Below are positions 7,646 to 15,122 of a DNA stretch of 57,153 nt, one piece after another. Made by a program: the position numbers and the translations under genes. This stretch comes from Bacteroidota bacterium (lineage in GTDB: Bacteria > Bacteroidota > Bacteroidia > Flavobacteriales > Flavobacteriaceae), in contig JAHJTN010000004.1 in the NCBI GenBank assembly GCA_018829465.1, forward strand, positions 1-57,153, written 5' to 3'. The notes beneath the pieces were generated by a model. It was not told where the DNA came from and searched no databases. It saw only the letters and a program-made list of their open reading frames with translations. The number at the start of each line of letters is the position of its first letter. Within the stretch, counting starts at the first letter, position 1.

Positions 7646-8068
7646 ATGAGCCTTGATAATTATCTTGTAAAATCAAATGGACCCGCTGTAGAGATACGCT
7701 CGGGTTTTGACCACGAACAGGTACAATTACTCTATAGTCGCGTAAAAGAGACTGGACGTAAGCAGTACTACGCTTTTGTAAAGGCACATCTGCCAGACAT
7801 TTTGAAATACATTCGGCTAACGCCTTCTCAGCGCAAGCAAAAGAAGTGGGTAAATCATCCGGATAGCTTGCTGATTCGTTTGGCAGCATTGCAGTTAAGC
7901 GAGTCAGTTGTAGGAGTGCTGAACGATCTATGGCCGATTGCACACCTTGTGGACAAGGGTTCGTACCGGGCGTTTCACGCTGCTTTTGCGGATGCACTTG
8001 GTCCCGAGCTACTCTGTTTTTCTTTTTTTGAGTTTCCATTTGAGGGTTTTTATAATCCATTTGAATGA
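7646..8068 (+). CDS. Accessory (moron-like) protein of unknown function, antisense to the early operon
   Basis: A 140-residue protein starting MSLDNYLVKSNGPAVEIRS. The first 115 residues show alternating helical, soluble-protein patterning (HPDSLLIRLAALQLSESVVG). The last 20 are Phe-rich (CFSFFEFPFEGFYNPFE) and may be a run-on. A longer ORF on the opposite strand (7572-8273) has poor protein character, so I favour the plus strand. It faces against the phage early transcript. Nothing identifies its function; its location suggests lysogenic expression, as for phage morons. Confidence 0.5.
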   Translation: MSLDNYLVKSNGPAVEIRSGFDHEQVQLLYSRVKETGRKQYYAFVKAHLPDILKYIRLTPSQRKQKKWVNHPDSLLIRLAALQLSESVVGVLNDLWPIAHLVDKGSYRAFHAAFADALGPELLCFSFFEFPFEGFYNPFE

Positions 8069-8115
8069 CTTTTAAAAAATGTCTGTCTTTCCAGACTGTC
8101 CCGATTTTTTGTTTA

Positions 8116-8219
8116 GGACATTGGTTGTCCAACTTATAGCCTGTAGGCTCACTGTTGTTCCCGCCGTGGTGTCGAAACCACGCTGCCCTTCTACTAAACT
8201 CAGGGACCGCCGTGGCGGG
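8116..8219. repeat. Cluster of REP-like palindromes
   Basis: At least five short perfect hairpins lie in a row: GGACA/TGTCC (8116-8130), AGCCT/AGGCT (8138-8149), GTGGT/ACCAC (8166-8181), CCCT/AGGG (8186-8205), with CCCGCC (8160-8165) pairing with GGCGGG (8214-8219) around the last two. The motif CCCTGAG...GAAGGG on the minus strand, with TTCGAC in an adjacent loop, is the style of intergenic REP elements common in Bacteroidota. It separates the two plus-strand genes and could act as a terminator for either strand. Confidence 0.6.
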
Positions 8220-8227
8220 ATTTTCAC

Positions 8228-8235
8228 TACTTTTG
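8228..8235 (+). promoter_or_regulatory. Candidate -7 element for the membrane-protein gene at 8264
   Basis: TACTTTTG matches TAnnTTTG and is 28 bp before the ATG at 8264, giving a short leader. The -33 region falls in the GC-rich palindrome and has no TTTG. Confidence 0.4.
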
Positions 8236-8263
8236 AGGTGCCTAATCTTAAAATAGTAGCGAT

Positions 8264-8659
8264 ATGGGTGCATCCAAAATTTTGAAAGAGCTTATGCAGA
8301 AGCATGTACGAGTTCAACGCTCTTGGCTTCAACAAGTTCTTTTTTCAGCATCAACACTGCTCGGGATACTCGTTTCCCTTCGTAGCGGTACTTCAGGTGG
8401 CCTATACAGCCGTCTTTGCTTTTCCACGGGAGTTGTTCTACTCGCACTCGGAATCCTACAGATAGCCATAGCACTATATGCTCATGTAGATAGCTTGAAA
8501 CGCATTCGCAAGGCGTATGCTGAAGAAGCTGCAGCTGCACTTCGTGAAGACCGCGCCACCGCCTACGTGAGCGTGCGCGCAAGAAGCATATTCGGCATTT
8601 GCGAAACAGGCGGTTACGCTTGTTTGATGCTTGCTTTGCTGCGTTTGCGGCGATATTAG
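8264..8659 (+). CDS. Accessory membrane protein, about three TM segments
   Basis: A 131-residue protein with hydrophobic segments at about residues 22-41 (WLQQVLFSASTLLGILVSL), 50-74 (LCFSTGVVLLALGILQIAIA) and 108-128, and a charged cytoplasmic-type loop between the second and third (HVDSLKRIRKAYAEEAAAALRED). It runs opposite to the phage early operon and converges on the Ner-like gene with only 23 bp between stops. A membrane protein expressed from a prophage beside its immunity region is a classic place for superinfection exclusion, but no homologue is recognised. Confidence 0.62.
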   Translation: MGASKILKELMQKHVRVQRSWLQQVLFSASTLLGILVSLRSGTSGGLYSRLCFSTGVVLLALGILQIAIALYAHVDSLKRIRKAYAEEAAAALREDRATAYVSVRARSIFGICETGGYACLMLALLRLRRY

Positions 8660-8682
8660 TGTTCATATCTATGTATTAAGGA

Positions 8683-8907
8683 TTACTCTTCTAAACCCGT
8701 CGGTGCAGGCACTACAGGCCGGGCAATAAAACGGGCGGTCTCTTCCAAATCTTTAGCTATTGCCTTGGCTTTTTCAGTATTTGTCTCCCGTAGGCCCAGC
8801 GCAATTTGGCGGGCATATACCTTGGTCACCCCGTGTCGGCGAGCCACTACGGCATAGATGCGTGCGCCTTTGGGCAATTCTAATTTGGCTGTGGTGTTAT
8901 TTTTCAT
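8683..8907 (-). CDS. Ner-like small DNA-binding regulator
   Basis: A 74-residue basic protein. The stretch ARIYAVVARRHGVTKVYARQIALG reads as a helix-turn-helix, in which 'VVARRHGVTKVYARQI' gives the helix, turn and recognition helix. It is the first gene behind the early promoter and faces the repressor gene divergently, the position of ner in Mu and cro in lambda. Its expected role is to shut down early and repressor transcription at the shared operator. A Pro-rich tail follows. Confidence 0.7.
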   Translation of the reverse strand: MKNNTTAKLELPKGARIYAVVARRHGVTKVYARQIALGLRETNTEKAKAIAKDLEETARFIARPVVPAPTGLEE

Positions 8908-8929
8908 ACATTTGTTTTTAATTAGGAAA

Positions 8930-8937
8930 CAAATATA
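8930..8937 (-). promoter_or_regulatory. Early promoter -7 element
   Basis: On the minus strand TATATTTG fits TAnnTTTG and lies 23 bp before the Ner-like ATG. A T-rich stretch replaces the -33 TTTG. The element overlaps the left arm of the dyad operator, so repressor binding would block it directly. Confidence 0.55.
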
Positions 8938-8949
8938 TACGATATATTT
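8931..8949. promoter_or_regulatory. Dyad operator between repressor and Ner-like genes
   Basis: AAATATAT-acg-ATATATTT is a perfect 8-bp inverted repeat with a 3-bp spacer, centred in the 59-bp divergent intergenic region. It covers the early -7 box and is 18 bp before the repressor ATG. The right arm plus CG (ATATATTTCG, 8942-8951) recurs at the phage end (9793-9802). Binding by the S24 repressor or the Ner-like protein is the natural reading. Confidence 0.6.
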
Positions 8950-8966
8950 CGCTTAAAAAAATTATT

Positions 8967-9683
8967 ATGCAACAAATTTCGCCTATTAAAGATAGAATTT
9001 TACAATTCATTGATTTAAAAGGAATTAGTAGATATAAATTTTATCAAGAAACTGGAATAACCCGTGGAGTTTTAGAAAAGGAGACGGGTATAAGTGAAGA
9101 TAACATTGCGAAATTTATCGCTTACGCGAAGGATGTTGATGTGGAGTGGCTGCTTACCGGTAATGGTGAAATGGTAAAACCAAATGTGCAAGAAACCTTA
9201 CCTAAAGAAACGGTAAGAAAAACGGTAAGGTTTTCAGACGAAACGAAAAGTGCAAAAAACATTACCTTTTTAGAAGATAGTGGTTCAGGCATCCCGCTAA
9301 TACCTATAGAGGCCATGGCGGGCTTTGGTGCCGGCGCCCAACAGGTTATGGAGTATGACACCCAACGCTATATAGTGCCGGAGTTTACGGAGCTTAATGT
9401 AGATTTTATGATACGGGTAAAGGGCAGTAGCATGTACCCTAAGTATAACAGCGGTGATCTGGTAGCTTGTAAAAAATTAACGCTGCAAGATGCTTTCTTT
9501 CAATGGAATAAAGTCTATGTTTTAGACACAGAGCAGGGCGCACTCATTAAAAGAATCAAGAAAACTAAGGAGGTAGATACCATCCTCATAGTAAGCGACA
9601 ACGAAAGCTACGAACCGTTTGAGTTGCACCTTTCAAAAGTCAATGCAATAGCCATCGTTTTAGGGGTCATACGCCTCGAATAG
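8967..9683 (+). CDS. Phage repressor, HTH plus S24 (LexA-like) peptidase domain
   Basis: A 238-residue protein. The N-terminal 70 residues form a helix-turn-helix (GISRYKFYQETGITRGVLEK...DVEWLLTGNGEM). Residues 105-238 are a LexA/CI-type autoprotease with Ser155 (VKGSSMYPKY), Lys195 (GALIKRIKK) and a candidate self-cleavage Ala118-Gly119 (IEAMAGFGAG). It should hold the early promoter off in the lysogen and be inactivated by RecA-stimulated self-cleavage after DNA damage. It is the only core phage gene on the plus strand, divergent from the early operon, and the last gene before the phage end. Confidence 0.9.
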   Translation: MQQISPIKDRILQFIDLKGISRYKFYQETGITRGVLEKETGISEDNIAKFIAYAKDVDVEWLLTGNGEMVKPNVQETLPKETVRKTVRFSDETKSAKNITFLEDSGSGIPLIPIEAMAGFGAGAQQVMEYDTQRYIVPEFTELNVDFMIRVKGSSMYPKYNSGDLVACKKLTLQDAFFQWNKVYVLDTEQGALIKRIKKTKEVDTILIVSDNESYEPFELHLSKVNAIAIVLGVIRLE

Positions 9684-9688
9684 AGGTG

Positions 9689-9762
9689 AAAATTAAACCT
9701 TTTTATGGTTTCCGTTTAATTTTATAGCTGAAATTTAAACCAAAATTAAACCAATTTAAACC
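9689..9762. repeat. Repeated 11-mers at the phage end, likely transposase-binding sites
   Basis: Copies of an 11-mer of the type AAATTTAAACC/AAAATTAAACC lie at 9689-9699, 9731-9741, 9742-9752 and (10 bp) 9753-9762, the last three head to tail. An inverted copy GTTTAATTTTA is at 9714-9724. They fill the space between the repressor stop and the host junction, where Mu places its end-type MuA sites. The array could also be repressor-bound. Confidence 0.6.
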
Positions 9763-9785
9763 TTTTTTGGTTGTAACCTCTTTAT

Positions 9786-10784
9786 TTATAGTATATATTT
9801 CGTTTTGCCCCTTATAGGGACTATGGCTTGTTCACCTTGAGAAAAAATTTCACTTGGCGATTTGGGCAGGAAATAGCCGTCTATCACAGGTGAGAAAGAT
9901 AGGATTTGCTGGTTGGCAGTCGCTTGCAGGAGTTTGTCTGCCGGCATGGCGCGCATCTCTTTTAGAGAATTGAAACCCAATTCTTTTGCAAATTGAACAC
10001 CTTGTTGTTCTGCTTCATGAAGGGGTTTGGGTTCAAAATTGCCTAAAAGCGAACCGCTTTCGCCTATGGCCCCGGCAAATAAATTTTTCGAAACAGGCGA
10101 AGCCATTTGCGCACTCACGGAGAAAGAACCTGCGGATTCACCGGCAATGGTAACTTTTTTAGGATCGCCCCCAAAAGCGGCAATATTTTTTTGTACCCAA
10201 AGCAAAGCCGCTTGCTGATCGAGCAGCCCGTAATTTCCGGAAGCCCGGTTGGGCGATTCTTTTGTCAGTTCGGGATGGGTGTAAAATCCGAATATACCAA
10301 GCCGGTAGTTTATGGTCACAGCCACGATGCCGTTCCGTGCCATACTTTCGCCGTCGTATCTCGGTTCGGAACCATCACCGGCCACGAGTCCGCCACCGTA
10401 AAAATAGACCAAGACCGGGAGTTTTTCATCTGGAGATTGGGCAGGTGACCAAACATTCAGGTACAGGCAATCTTCGCTCACACCGTTGGACCTGAAATTC
10501 ATATCCCCGAAAATGGGCAATTGCATGGCGCGCGGGCCGAATGCGGTTGTGTTCAAAATACCGTCCCAATTTTTTACCGGTTGCGGCTCACGCCAACGGA
10601 ATTCGCCAATGGGCTGCGCGGCAAAGGGTATTCCTTTAAAGGTGTTGATGCCCGAGTCGTAAATGCCTTCGATTATGCCATTAGCAGTTTTGATTTTTGT
10701 CATAGGATGATGATTAGCGGTCTGCGCATAAGCCTGGCTTACCAAAATGAAAGTGAGCGATGCCAAAAGGATGTTTTTTTTCAT
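9786..10784 (-). pseudogene. Secreted type-B carboxylesterase, truncated by prophage insertion
   Basis: The frame begins with a signal peptide (MKKNILLASLTFILVSQAYA) and follows the carboxylesterase type-B pattern: oxyanion YFYGGGL (about 127-133), EDCLYLN (104-110), and nucleophile Ser217 in GESAGS. Family members have about 500-550 residues with the acid and His of the triad in the last 200. Here only about 324 host residues remain, followed by RGKTKYIL from phage DNA, so the His is lost and the product must be inactive. The remaining host part is probably on the far side of the prophage. Confidence 0.88.
9803..9820. other. Prophage-host junction
   Basis: Esterase homology on the minus strand runs through SEIFSQGEQAIVP and is then replaced by a short unrelated tail that reads into phage DNA, so the boundary lies near 9,812-9,818. 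The other junction and the 5-bp target duplication expected of a Mu-type insertion are not in the window. Confidence 0.65.
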
Positions 10785-10856
10785 GGGGGATGGAATGTGA
10801 AAATTAATCGAAATTAGGTGTTTCTACAAAGTTGCGCAAACGTTGTAGTTTTACAA

Positions 10857-10870
10857 TTGACAATTGTCAA
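10857..10870. promoter_or_regulatory. FNR/CRP-type dyad next to the Crp-family gene
   Basis: TTGACAATTGTCAA is a perfect 14-bp palindrome with the spacing of an FNR box (TTGAT-N4-ATCAA). It lies 73 bp upstream of the esterase ATG and 11 bp beyond the Crp-family stop codon, so it could be that regulator's site for the esterase promoter. Confidence 0.45.
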
Positions 10871-10880
10871 AAAATGCACC

Positions 10881-11444
10881 TCAAATTTGCGTCCGGATCC
10901 GGCTCAGCGTTTCGGGCGTGATGCCCAAAAAGGAAGCTAGGTACTGCATGGGTGCTTTTTGTAGGATATACGGTTGGGTTTTGAGGAGTTTTTCATAGCG
11001 TTGGCGGGCAGTTTCAAATTGGATGGAATCCATGCGCTTTTGCGACAAAATCAGTGCGCCCGAAATCAGTTTGCTGAAAAAATTGCTGATTTCGATATGC
11101 GTCTTGCACAGTGTGTCCAAGCCTTCTTTGGAGAGGTAAATGACTTCCGAGTCTTCCAAACATTCGATAATCAGGTGGCTGGGTTTTTCTTCAAAATAAC
11201 TGGTGATGGAGAAGCAAAAGTTTTTCTCCGGCGTAAACCATTCGGTGATTTCCTTGCCGTTTTTAAAATAAAAAATCCTGGCAAAACCCTTGTTGACAAA
11301 ATAAATGTGCCGACAGGTTTCGTCTTTCCGCAAGATAAAATCACCTTTTGAAAGATGTTTTTTAGCCATGTAAGATTTTAGCAAATCCAAACCTTCCGCA
11401 CTGAGCGGATAAACAGAACGCAACCGTTCAAAATAAGCTTCCAC
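10881..11444 (-). CDS. Crp/Fnr-family transcription regulator
   Basis: A 187-residue protein with an N-terminal cyclic-nucleotide-binding beta-barrel (about 25-115: GDFILRKDETCRHIYFVNKGFARIFYFKNGKEITEWF) and a short C-terminal winged helix (QYLASFLGITPETLSRIRTQI). Bacteroidota members of this subfamily lack the Fe-S cysteines of FNR and their ligands are mostly unknown. It is transcribed toward the esterase in the same direction, and may control it through the dyad at 10857-10870. Confidence 0.88.
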   Translation of the reverse strand: MEAYFERLRSVYPLSAEGLDLLKSYMAKKHLSKGDFILRKDETCRHIYFVNKGFARIFYFKNGKEITEWFTPEKNFCFSITSYFEEKPSHLIIECLEDSEVIYLSKEGLDTLCKTHIEISNFFSKLISGALILSQKRMDSIQFETARQRYEKLLKTQPYILQKAPMQYLASFLGITPETLSRIRTQI

Positions 11445-11499
11445 TTGAATCCTTTTGAAAGGCTAAAATACAAAAACTGAGGAATGTGCGAATTACATT

Positions 11500-12333
11500 T
11501 TACGACTCGTGTATCATCGAATGGATGATGGACTTCATGTCGATTTCAACCTGCATGTTTTCATCCTCCTCTTCGACGGGTTCATCTTTTTTGAGGATGG
11601 GTTGATGAAAAACAGACCACTTGCCTTCGTGGTATTCGAGCGCGCTCAGGTTTTCAATCCAGTCGCCGGAGTTGAGATAGGTCGTTTTGCCTTTGTCGGT
11701 AACCACTTCGCGTATTTGAGGTTGGTGGATGTGCCCGCAAGCCACAAAATGGCAACCTTTTTGGATGGCGAGCTCGGCGGCAGTCTGTTCAAAATCACTA
11801 ATGTATTGCACCGCTTTTTTGACGCTGTTCTTGATTTTTTTGGAGAGCGAATATTTTTCACGCCCGAACATTTCCAAGACCGAATTCATATACCGGTTGA
11901 AGACGATCAAAAAGTCGTAGCCCCAACCGCCGAGTTTGGCGATCCACTTGCTGTGTTGGATGGAAGCGTCAAAAACATCACCGTGAAAAATCCAGGTTTT
12001 ATGCCCGTTCAGGTTGAGCATCAGCTTGTTAGTCAACACAAAATTTCCCATTTTAAAATCGGCAAATTTGCGCAGCATCTCGTCGTGGTTGCCGGTGATG
12101 TAATAGACTTTGGTGCCTTTGGAAGCGAGGTTGATGAATTTTTTCAGCACTTTCAGGTGATGGGCAGGAAAGTATTTTTTGCGGAATTGCCAAATGTCGA
12201 TGATGTCGCCGTTGAGGATGAGCAATTCGGGTTTGATCGATTTTAGGTAATGCAACAACTCCCTGGCATGGCAGCCATAAGTGCCGAGGTGGATGTCGGA
12301 AAGAATGACCAATTCTACTTTTCTCTTTTTCAA
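11500..12333 (-). CDS. UDP-2,3-diacylglucosamine hydrolase-like metallophosphoesterase
   Basis: A 277-residue calcineurin-type phosphoesterase with all five metal motifs: SDIHLG (12-17), GDIID (42-46), GNHD (81-84), HGD (117-119) and GHIH (200-203). The spacing and the GDVFD/HSKW region are those of the LpxH-like family, which hydrolyses UDP-2,3-diacylglucosamine in lipid A synthesis. The acidic C-terminal tail (KKDEPVEEEDENMQVEID) is unusual. An alternative is a broader UDP-sugar phosphatase. It is soluble or peripheral at the inner membrane. Confidence 0.8.
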   Translation of the reverse strand: MKKRKVELVILSDIHLGTYGCHARELLHYLKSIKPELLILNGDIIDIWQFRKKYFPAHHLKVLKKFINLASKGTKVYYITGNHDEMLRKFADFKMGNFVLTNKLMLNLNGHKTWIFHGDVFDASIQHSKWIAKLGGWGYDFLIVFNRYMNSVLEMFGREKYSLSKKIKNSVKKAVQYISDFEQTAAELAIQKGCHFVACGHIHQPQIREVVTDKGKTTYLNSGDWIENLSALEYHEGKWSVFHQPILKKDEPVEEEDENMQVEIDMKSIIHSMIHES

Positions 12334-12426
12334 GCAAAAACGTTTCTACAAATAAAAACCATTGCCCCCAAACGAAAATCAATTTAAGGTAAGAAAAAGG
12401 TTAAGGTTTTGGTTTGCTTTTTTTGT

Positions 12427-15084
12427 TCAAAACCGGAAACCTAATTTGAGCATGACATAGCGCGGGAGCAACCTGAAATCTGTCAGGGACGTTGAGGTGT
12501 CGCCGATGTTGCTATTGCGAAGATTGTTGGTGTTGAATAAGTTATGCCCGACCAATTCGAAGTTCATCCCGCTTTCTTTTGGTTTGTATTGAACAGAGAG
12601 TTCTGTGAAGTAGAAACTGCTGTCCCCATCCAAATTTCCAAAAAAATAGCGATCATTTTGTAGTTTGATGATGGTGTTTTTACGGATATTAAAATACAAA
12701 TCCAAAAAGGTAAGATTGTCTGTTCGTGTGCTTTTGCCGCCAAATTTTACTTCGCTATACTGCCATTCCGAACCGATGTGATAATTGAAAAAACCAAGAA
12801 AGGCCGAACGCAATTCCCCTCCAAAGTTGATGTTTTGTGATTCAATACTCCGTTTACCGGACTGGTTGACAAAGTTTTGAAAATGCGTGTTGGTGTAATT
12901 GAATTTCCCCTTCAGATTTGACGAAAGGGCTTTGATATAATAGTCTGATTGCAGATTAAAAGAATAGCTTTCACGGTTGCGAAGCAATGCCAATTCGGAA
13001 GTAGAAAACTCAGGTTCGATACGAGAGATGTTGCCAAAGTAGTCCGATTCCCGGTTGTAAACAAAAGCACTATTGAGCGTGAAACCACTTAGAAAACCAC
13101 CGTAGGTATAATTCACAAACAAAAATTGATTTTGAAGCTGCTCAAATTTTCCGAACCCGCTTGAGAGGTTCCTATAATCATTCAGGACAAAACCATCGGA
13201 TACATTTAAGAGACTGGATTTGTTTGTGTTAAAGTTGTATGAAGCAGTCAGTGAACTGATATTTGAAAATTTATATTCGCCGCTAATCTGACCGTTCCAA
13301 TACAACGGATTGGTTTGTTTGGAAGTGATATTATTTTCCACTTGTGTAAACAATTGATGGATTTCGGCTTTGGCAAAAATTTTCAATCTACCTATATTTC
13401 TTCTGTAACGGGCTGAAGTGTAAAAATCATTCTGATTGAGATTGAGTCGGTTTCGATAGAGTGAATCTACGGGTTGCAATGCGTTTTCATCGCCGAGCAG
13501 CAAGGTGTTGTTCAGTCGGTCGGATGCGTAATGATAACCAGCGATTAACTCCCAATTTGATTTTTCATTGTTGGTAATCCAACGTGCTTCCGTAGCAAAG
13601 GCATTGCTAGTGGTAGCGGCGTGCTGCGCCGTACGCGTTGCAGTAGTGTTATTAGGGAATAACTTGCCCAATAAGAACGTATCGGCAACATAGCTTTGTG
13701 GCTTTTCGTCATGGACATATTGTGCCGAAAGAATCAAAGCCCTATTTTTGCGAAGCTTGTTGGTATAACTTACATATTGGTCTATTGATAAAGGGTCGTG
13801 GTCTAAATTTTCTTCGGTCGGACTCCCGTTGAAAAGTAGTTGGGTATTGGTTTCCTGATTTCCAACGCTGATGTTGCCTGAATATTCCAAAAGTTTGGTC
13901 TTGCTAAGATTGGAAGTCAGGTCGGTTTTGATAAACCCTAATTTTGTTTTTTTACGCAGTCGATAATCTTCCGTATTGGTAAATGCCTCGCCCGGGCCAA
14001 AAAATTCGAGGGTTTGGTCCCTAAAAAAATCGTTTTCATCGGAAGTAAAAAACCCAAGGGTTTTGAGTTTGGTTTTCTCGGAAAGCGATGTGATGCTGCT
14101 AAGCGATGCCATTTCGGCATTGTTGAAGTTGATATAAGCATCTTTCAGGCTTGGGCGTGCTGCCATAAGGCTCATCACTTCGGGAGCTTTGTTGGTGTCT
14201 GCGGGGCGGTTGCCCGAAGCAAAGGAATTGCTCGACATTTGGCTGATGTCCCCGGTAGGGTCTAAACCAGTGTTGTTGAGATTTCCGAAAAAAAAGTGTT
14301 TAGAATTTTTTTGAAAAGAGATAAGATTTAAACGGTTTTCATAAAAATCATCTGTGCCTCCGCCTAAAGTTGCATTGCCAAAAAGCCGTTGCTTCTTATC
14401 TTCTTTGAGTGTTAGGTTTAATGCAACTTTCTCCGAATCTTCCACATCTTTCAGAAGCGGGTTATCCGAATAGTGGTCATAAACTTCGATTCGGTCGATC
14501 ACCCCTGCGTTGAGATTTTTGGTAAGCAATTGATAACCTTTTTCAAAAAGGTCGTCCCCGTCAACCATCACTTTTTCGATGGTTTTTCCGTTTACTTTGA
14601 TGTTTCCCTGGCTGTCCACTTCCAGGCCGGGTATTTTTTTGAGCAGGTCTTCCACCACGGTTTCCGTGCCATCGGCGTAGGCATCTGCTTTAAAAGAAAT
14701 GGTGTCTCTTTTGACTACCACGGGCAGGTTTGCGCTGACAATAACCTCGTTGAGCTCCATTTTTTGGGAGAATAACCGTAAGTTGTTTTCCACAATATTG
14801 CTAAGGCTATCTATGGCCACCGGTATGACAGCGGGTTTGTATCCCAGCCCGGTAATGTTGAGTGTATAGGTGCCGGGTTTTCCGTATGAAAATTGGTAAA
14901 AACCATCATTGTCTGTAATGGCATAGGCCACGACCAATGTTTTTCCTTCGGGTTGCAAGTATACGTTGGCCAGAGACACGGGCTGATGAAGGCTGTCTGT
15001 TACCGTCCCTCTAAAAACGGTTTGGGCACAAACTGTGCCCACACAAGTAAGTAAAGCAAAAAAGATATGTAAAGATTTGGCCAA
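12427..15084 (-). CDS. Outer-membrane beta-barrel protein, TonB-receptor-like
   Basis: An 885-residue protein with a signal peptide (MAKSLHIFFALLTCVGTVCA), a carboxypeptidase-regulatory-like beta-sandwich (about 25-110: TVFRGTVTDSLHQPVSLANV), a plug-like domain (about 115-225: VVEDLLKKIPGLEVDSQGNI...VMVDGDDLFEKGYQ) and a long beta-barrel ending in a Phe (LKLGFRF). This is the 'outer membrane beta-barrel family' that resembles TonB-dependent receptors but has no clear TonB box. It is the last gene of an operon with a GLPGLI protein and a Cys-rich peptide, which may be its cargo or partner. Confidence 0.85.
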   Translation of the reverse strand: MAKSLHIFFALLTCVGTVCAQTVFRGTVTDSLHQPVSLANVYLQPEGKTLVVAYAITDNDGFYQFSYGKPGTYTLNITGLGYKPAVIPVAIDSLSNIVENNLRLFSQKMELNEVIVSANLPVVVKRDTISFKADAYADGTETVVEDLLKKIPGLEVDSQGNIKVNGKTIEKVMVDGDDLFEKGYQLLTKNLNAGVIDRIEVYDHYSDNPLLKDVEDSEKVALNLTLKEDKKQRLFGNATLGGGTDDFYENRLNLISFQKNSKHFFFGNLNNTGLDPTGDISQMSSNSFASGNRPADTNKAPEVMSLMAARPSLKDAYINFNNAEMASLSSITSLSEKTKLKTLGFFTSDENDFFRDQTLEFFGPGEAFTNTEDYRLRKKTKLGFIKTDLTSNLSKTKLLEYSGNISVGNQETNTQLLFNGSPTEENLDHDPLSIDQYVSYTNKLRKNRALILSAQYVHDEKPQSYVADTFLLGKLFPNNTTATRTAQHAATTSNAFATEARWITNNEKSNWELIAGYHYASDRLNNTLLLGDENALQPVDSLYRNRLNLNQNDFYTSARYRRNIGRLKIFAKAEIHQLFTQVENNITSKQTNPLYWNGQISGEYKFSNISSLTASYNFNTNKSSLLNVSDGFVLNDYRNLSSGFGKFEQLQNQFLFVNYTYGGFLSGFTLNSAFVYNRESDYFGNISRIEPEFSTSELALLRNRESYSFNLQSDYYIKALSSNLKGKFNYTNTHFQNFVNQSGKRSIESQNINFGGELRSAFLGFFNYHIGSEWQYSEVKFGGKSTRTDNLTFLDLYFNIRKNTIIKLQNDRYFFGNLDGDSSFYFTELSVQYKPKESGMNFELVGHNLFNTNNLRNSNIGDTSTSLTDFRLLPRYVMLKLGFRF

Positions 15085-15122
15085 TGATCAAAACTTTATG
15101 GGACAAAGTTGCTGAAATTTAT

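Larger units (their letters stand above)
1..9815. mobile_element. Early-region end of a Mu-like transposable prophage
   Basis: A phage repressor, an operator/early promoter, a Ner-like gene, a MuA-type transposase, a MuB-type ATPase, DUF3164 and a GemA-like gene follow one another in the order used by Mu-like phages. The right boundary is set by the carboxylesterase reading frame, which is interrupted near 9,812-9,818. The left end and all head and tail genes lie outside the window. Apart from the repressor and two accessory genes, everything is on the minus strand and mostly overlapping, as expected for one early transcript. The exact terminal bases are not certain: no 5'-TG...CA-3' terminus, as used by Mu, is visible at the junction. 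Confidence 0.9.

Noticed and set aside
8116-8219. New structured RNA or riboswitch
   Set aside because: The hairpins match the style of Bacteroidota REP palindromes (CCCTGAG...GAAGGG, TTCGAC), and similar pieces occur at 31,471 and 41,413.
7572-8273. A 233-codon minus-strand ORF covering the accessory cassette
   Set aside because: Its translation has scattered Pro, Arg and Gln without domain-like patterning, while the two plus-strand ORFs show soluble and membrane-protein patterns and have promoter-like octamers. It would run in the early-operon direction, so it cannot be excluded entirely.
9803-9830. Mu-type TG/CA phage terminus
   Set aside because: No TG or CA dinucleotide lies at the point where esterase homology ends, so the exact phage end was not assigned.
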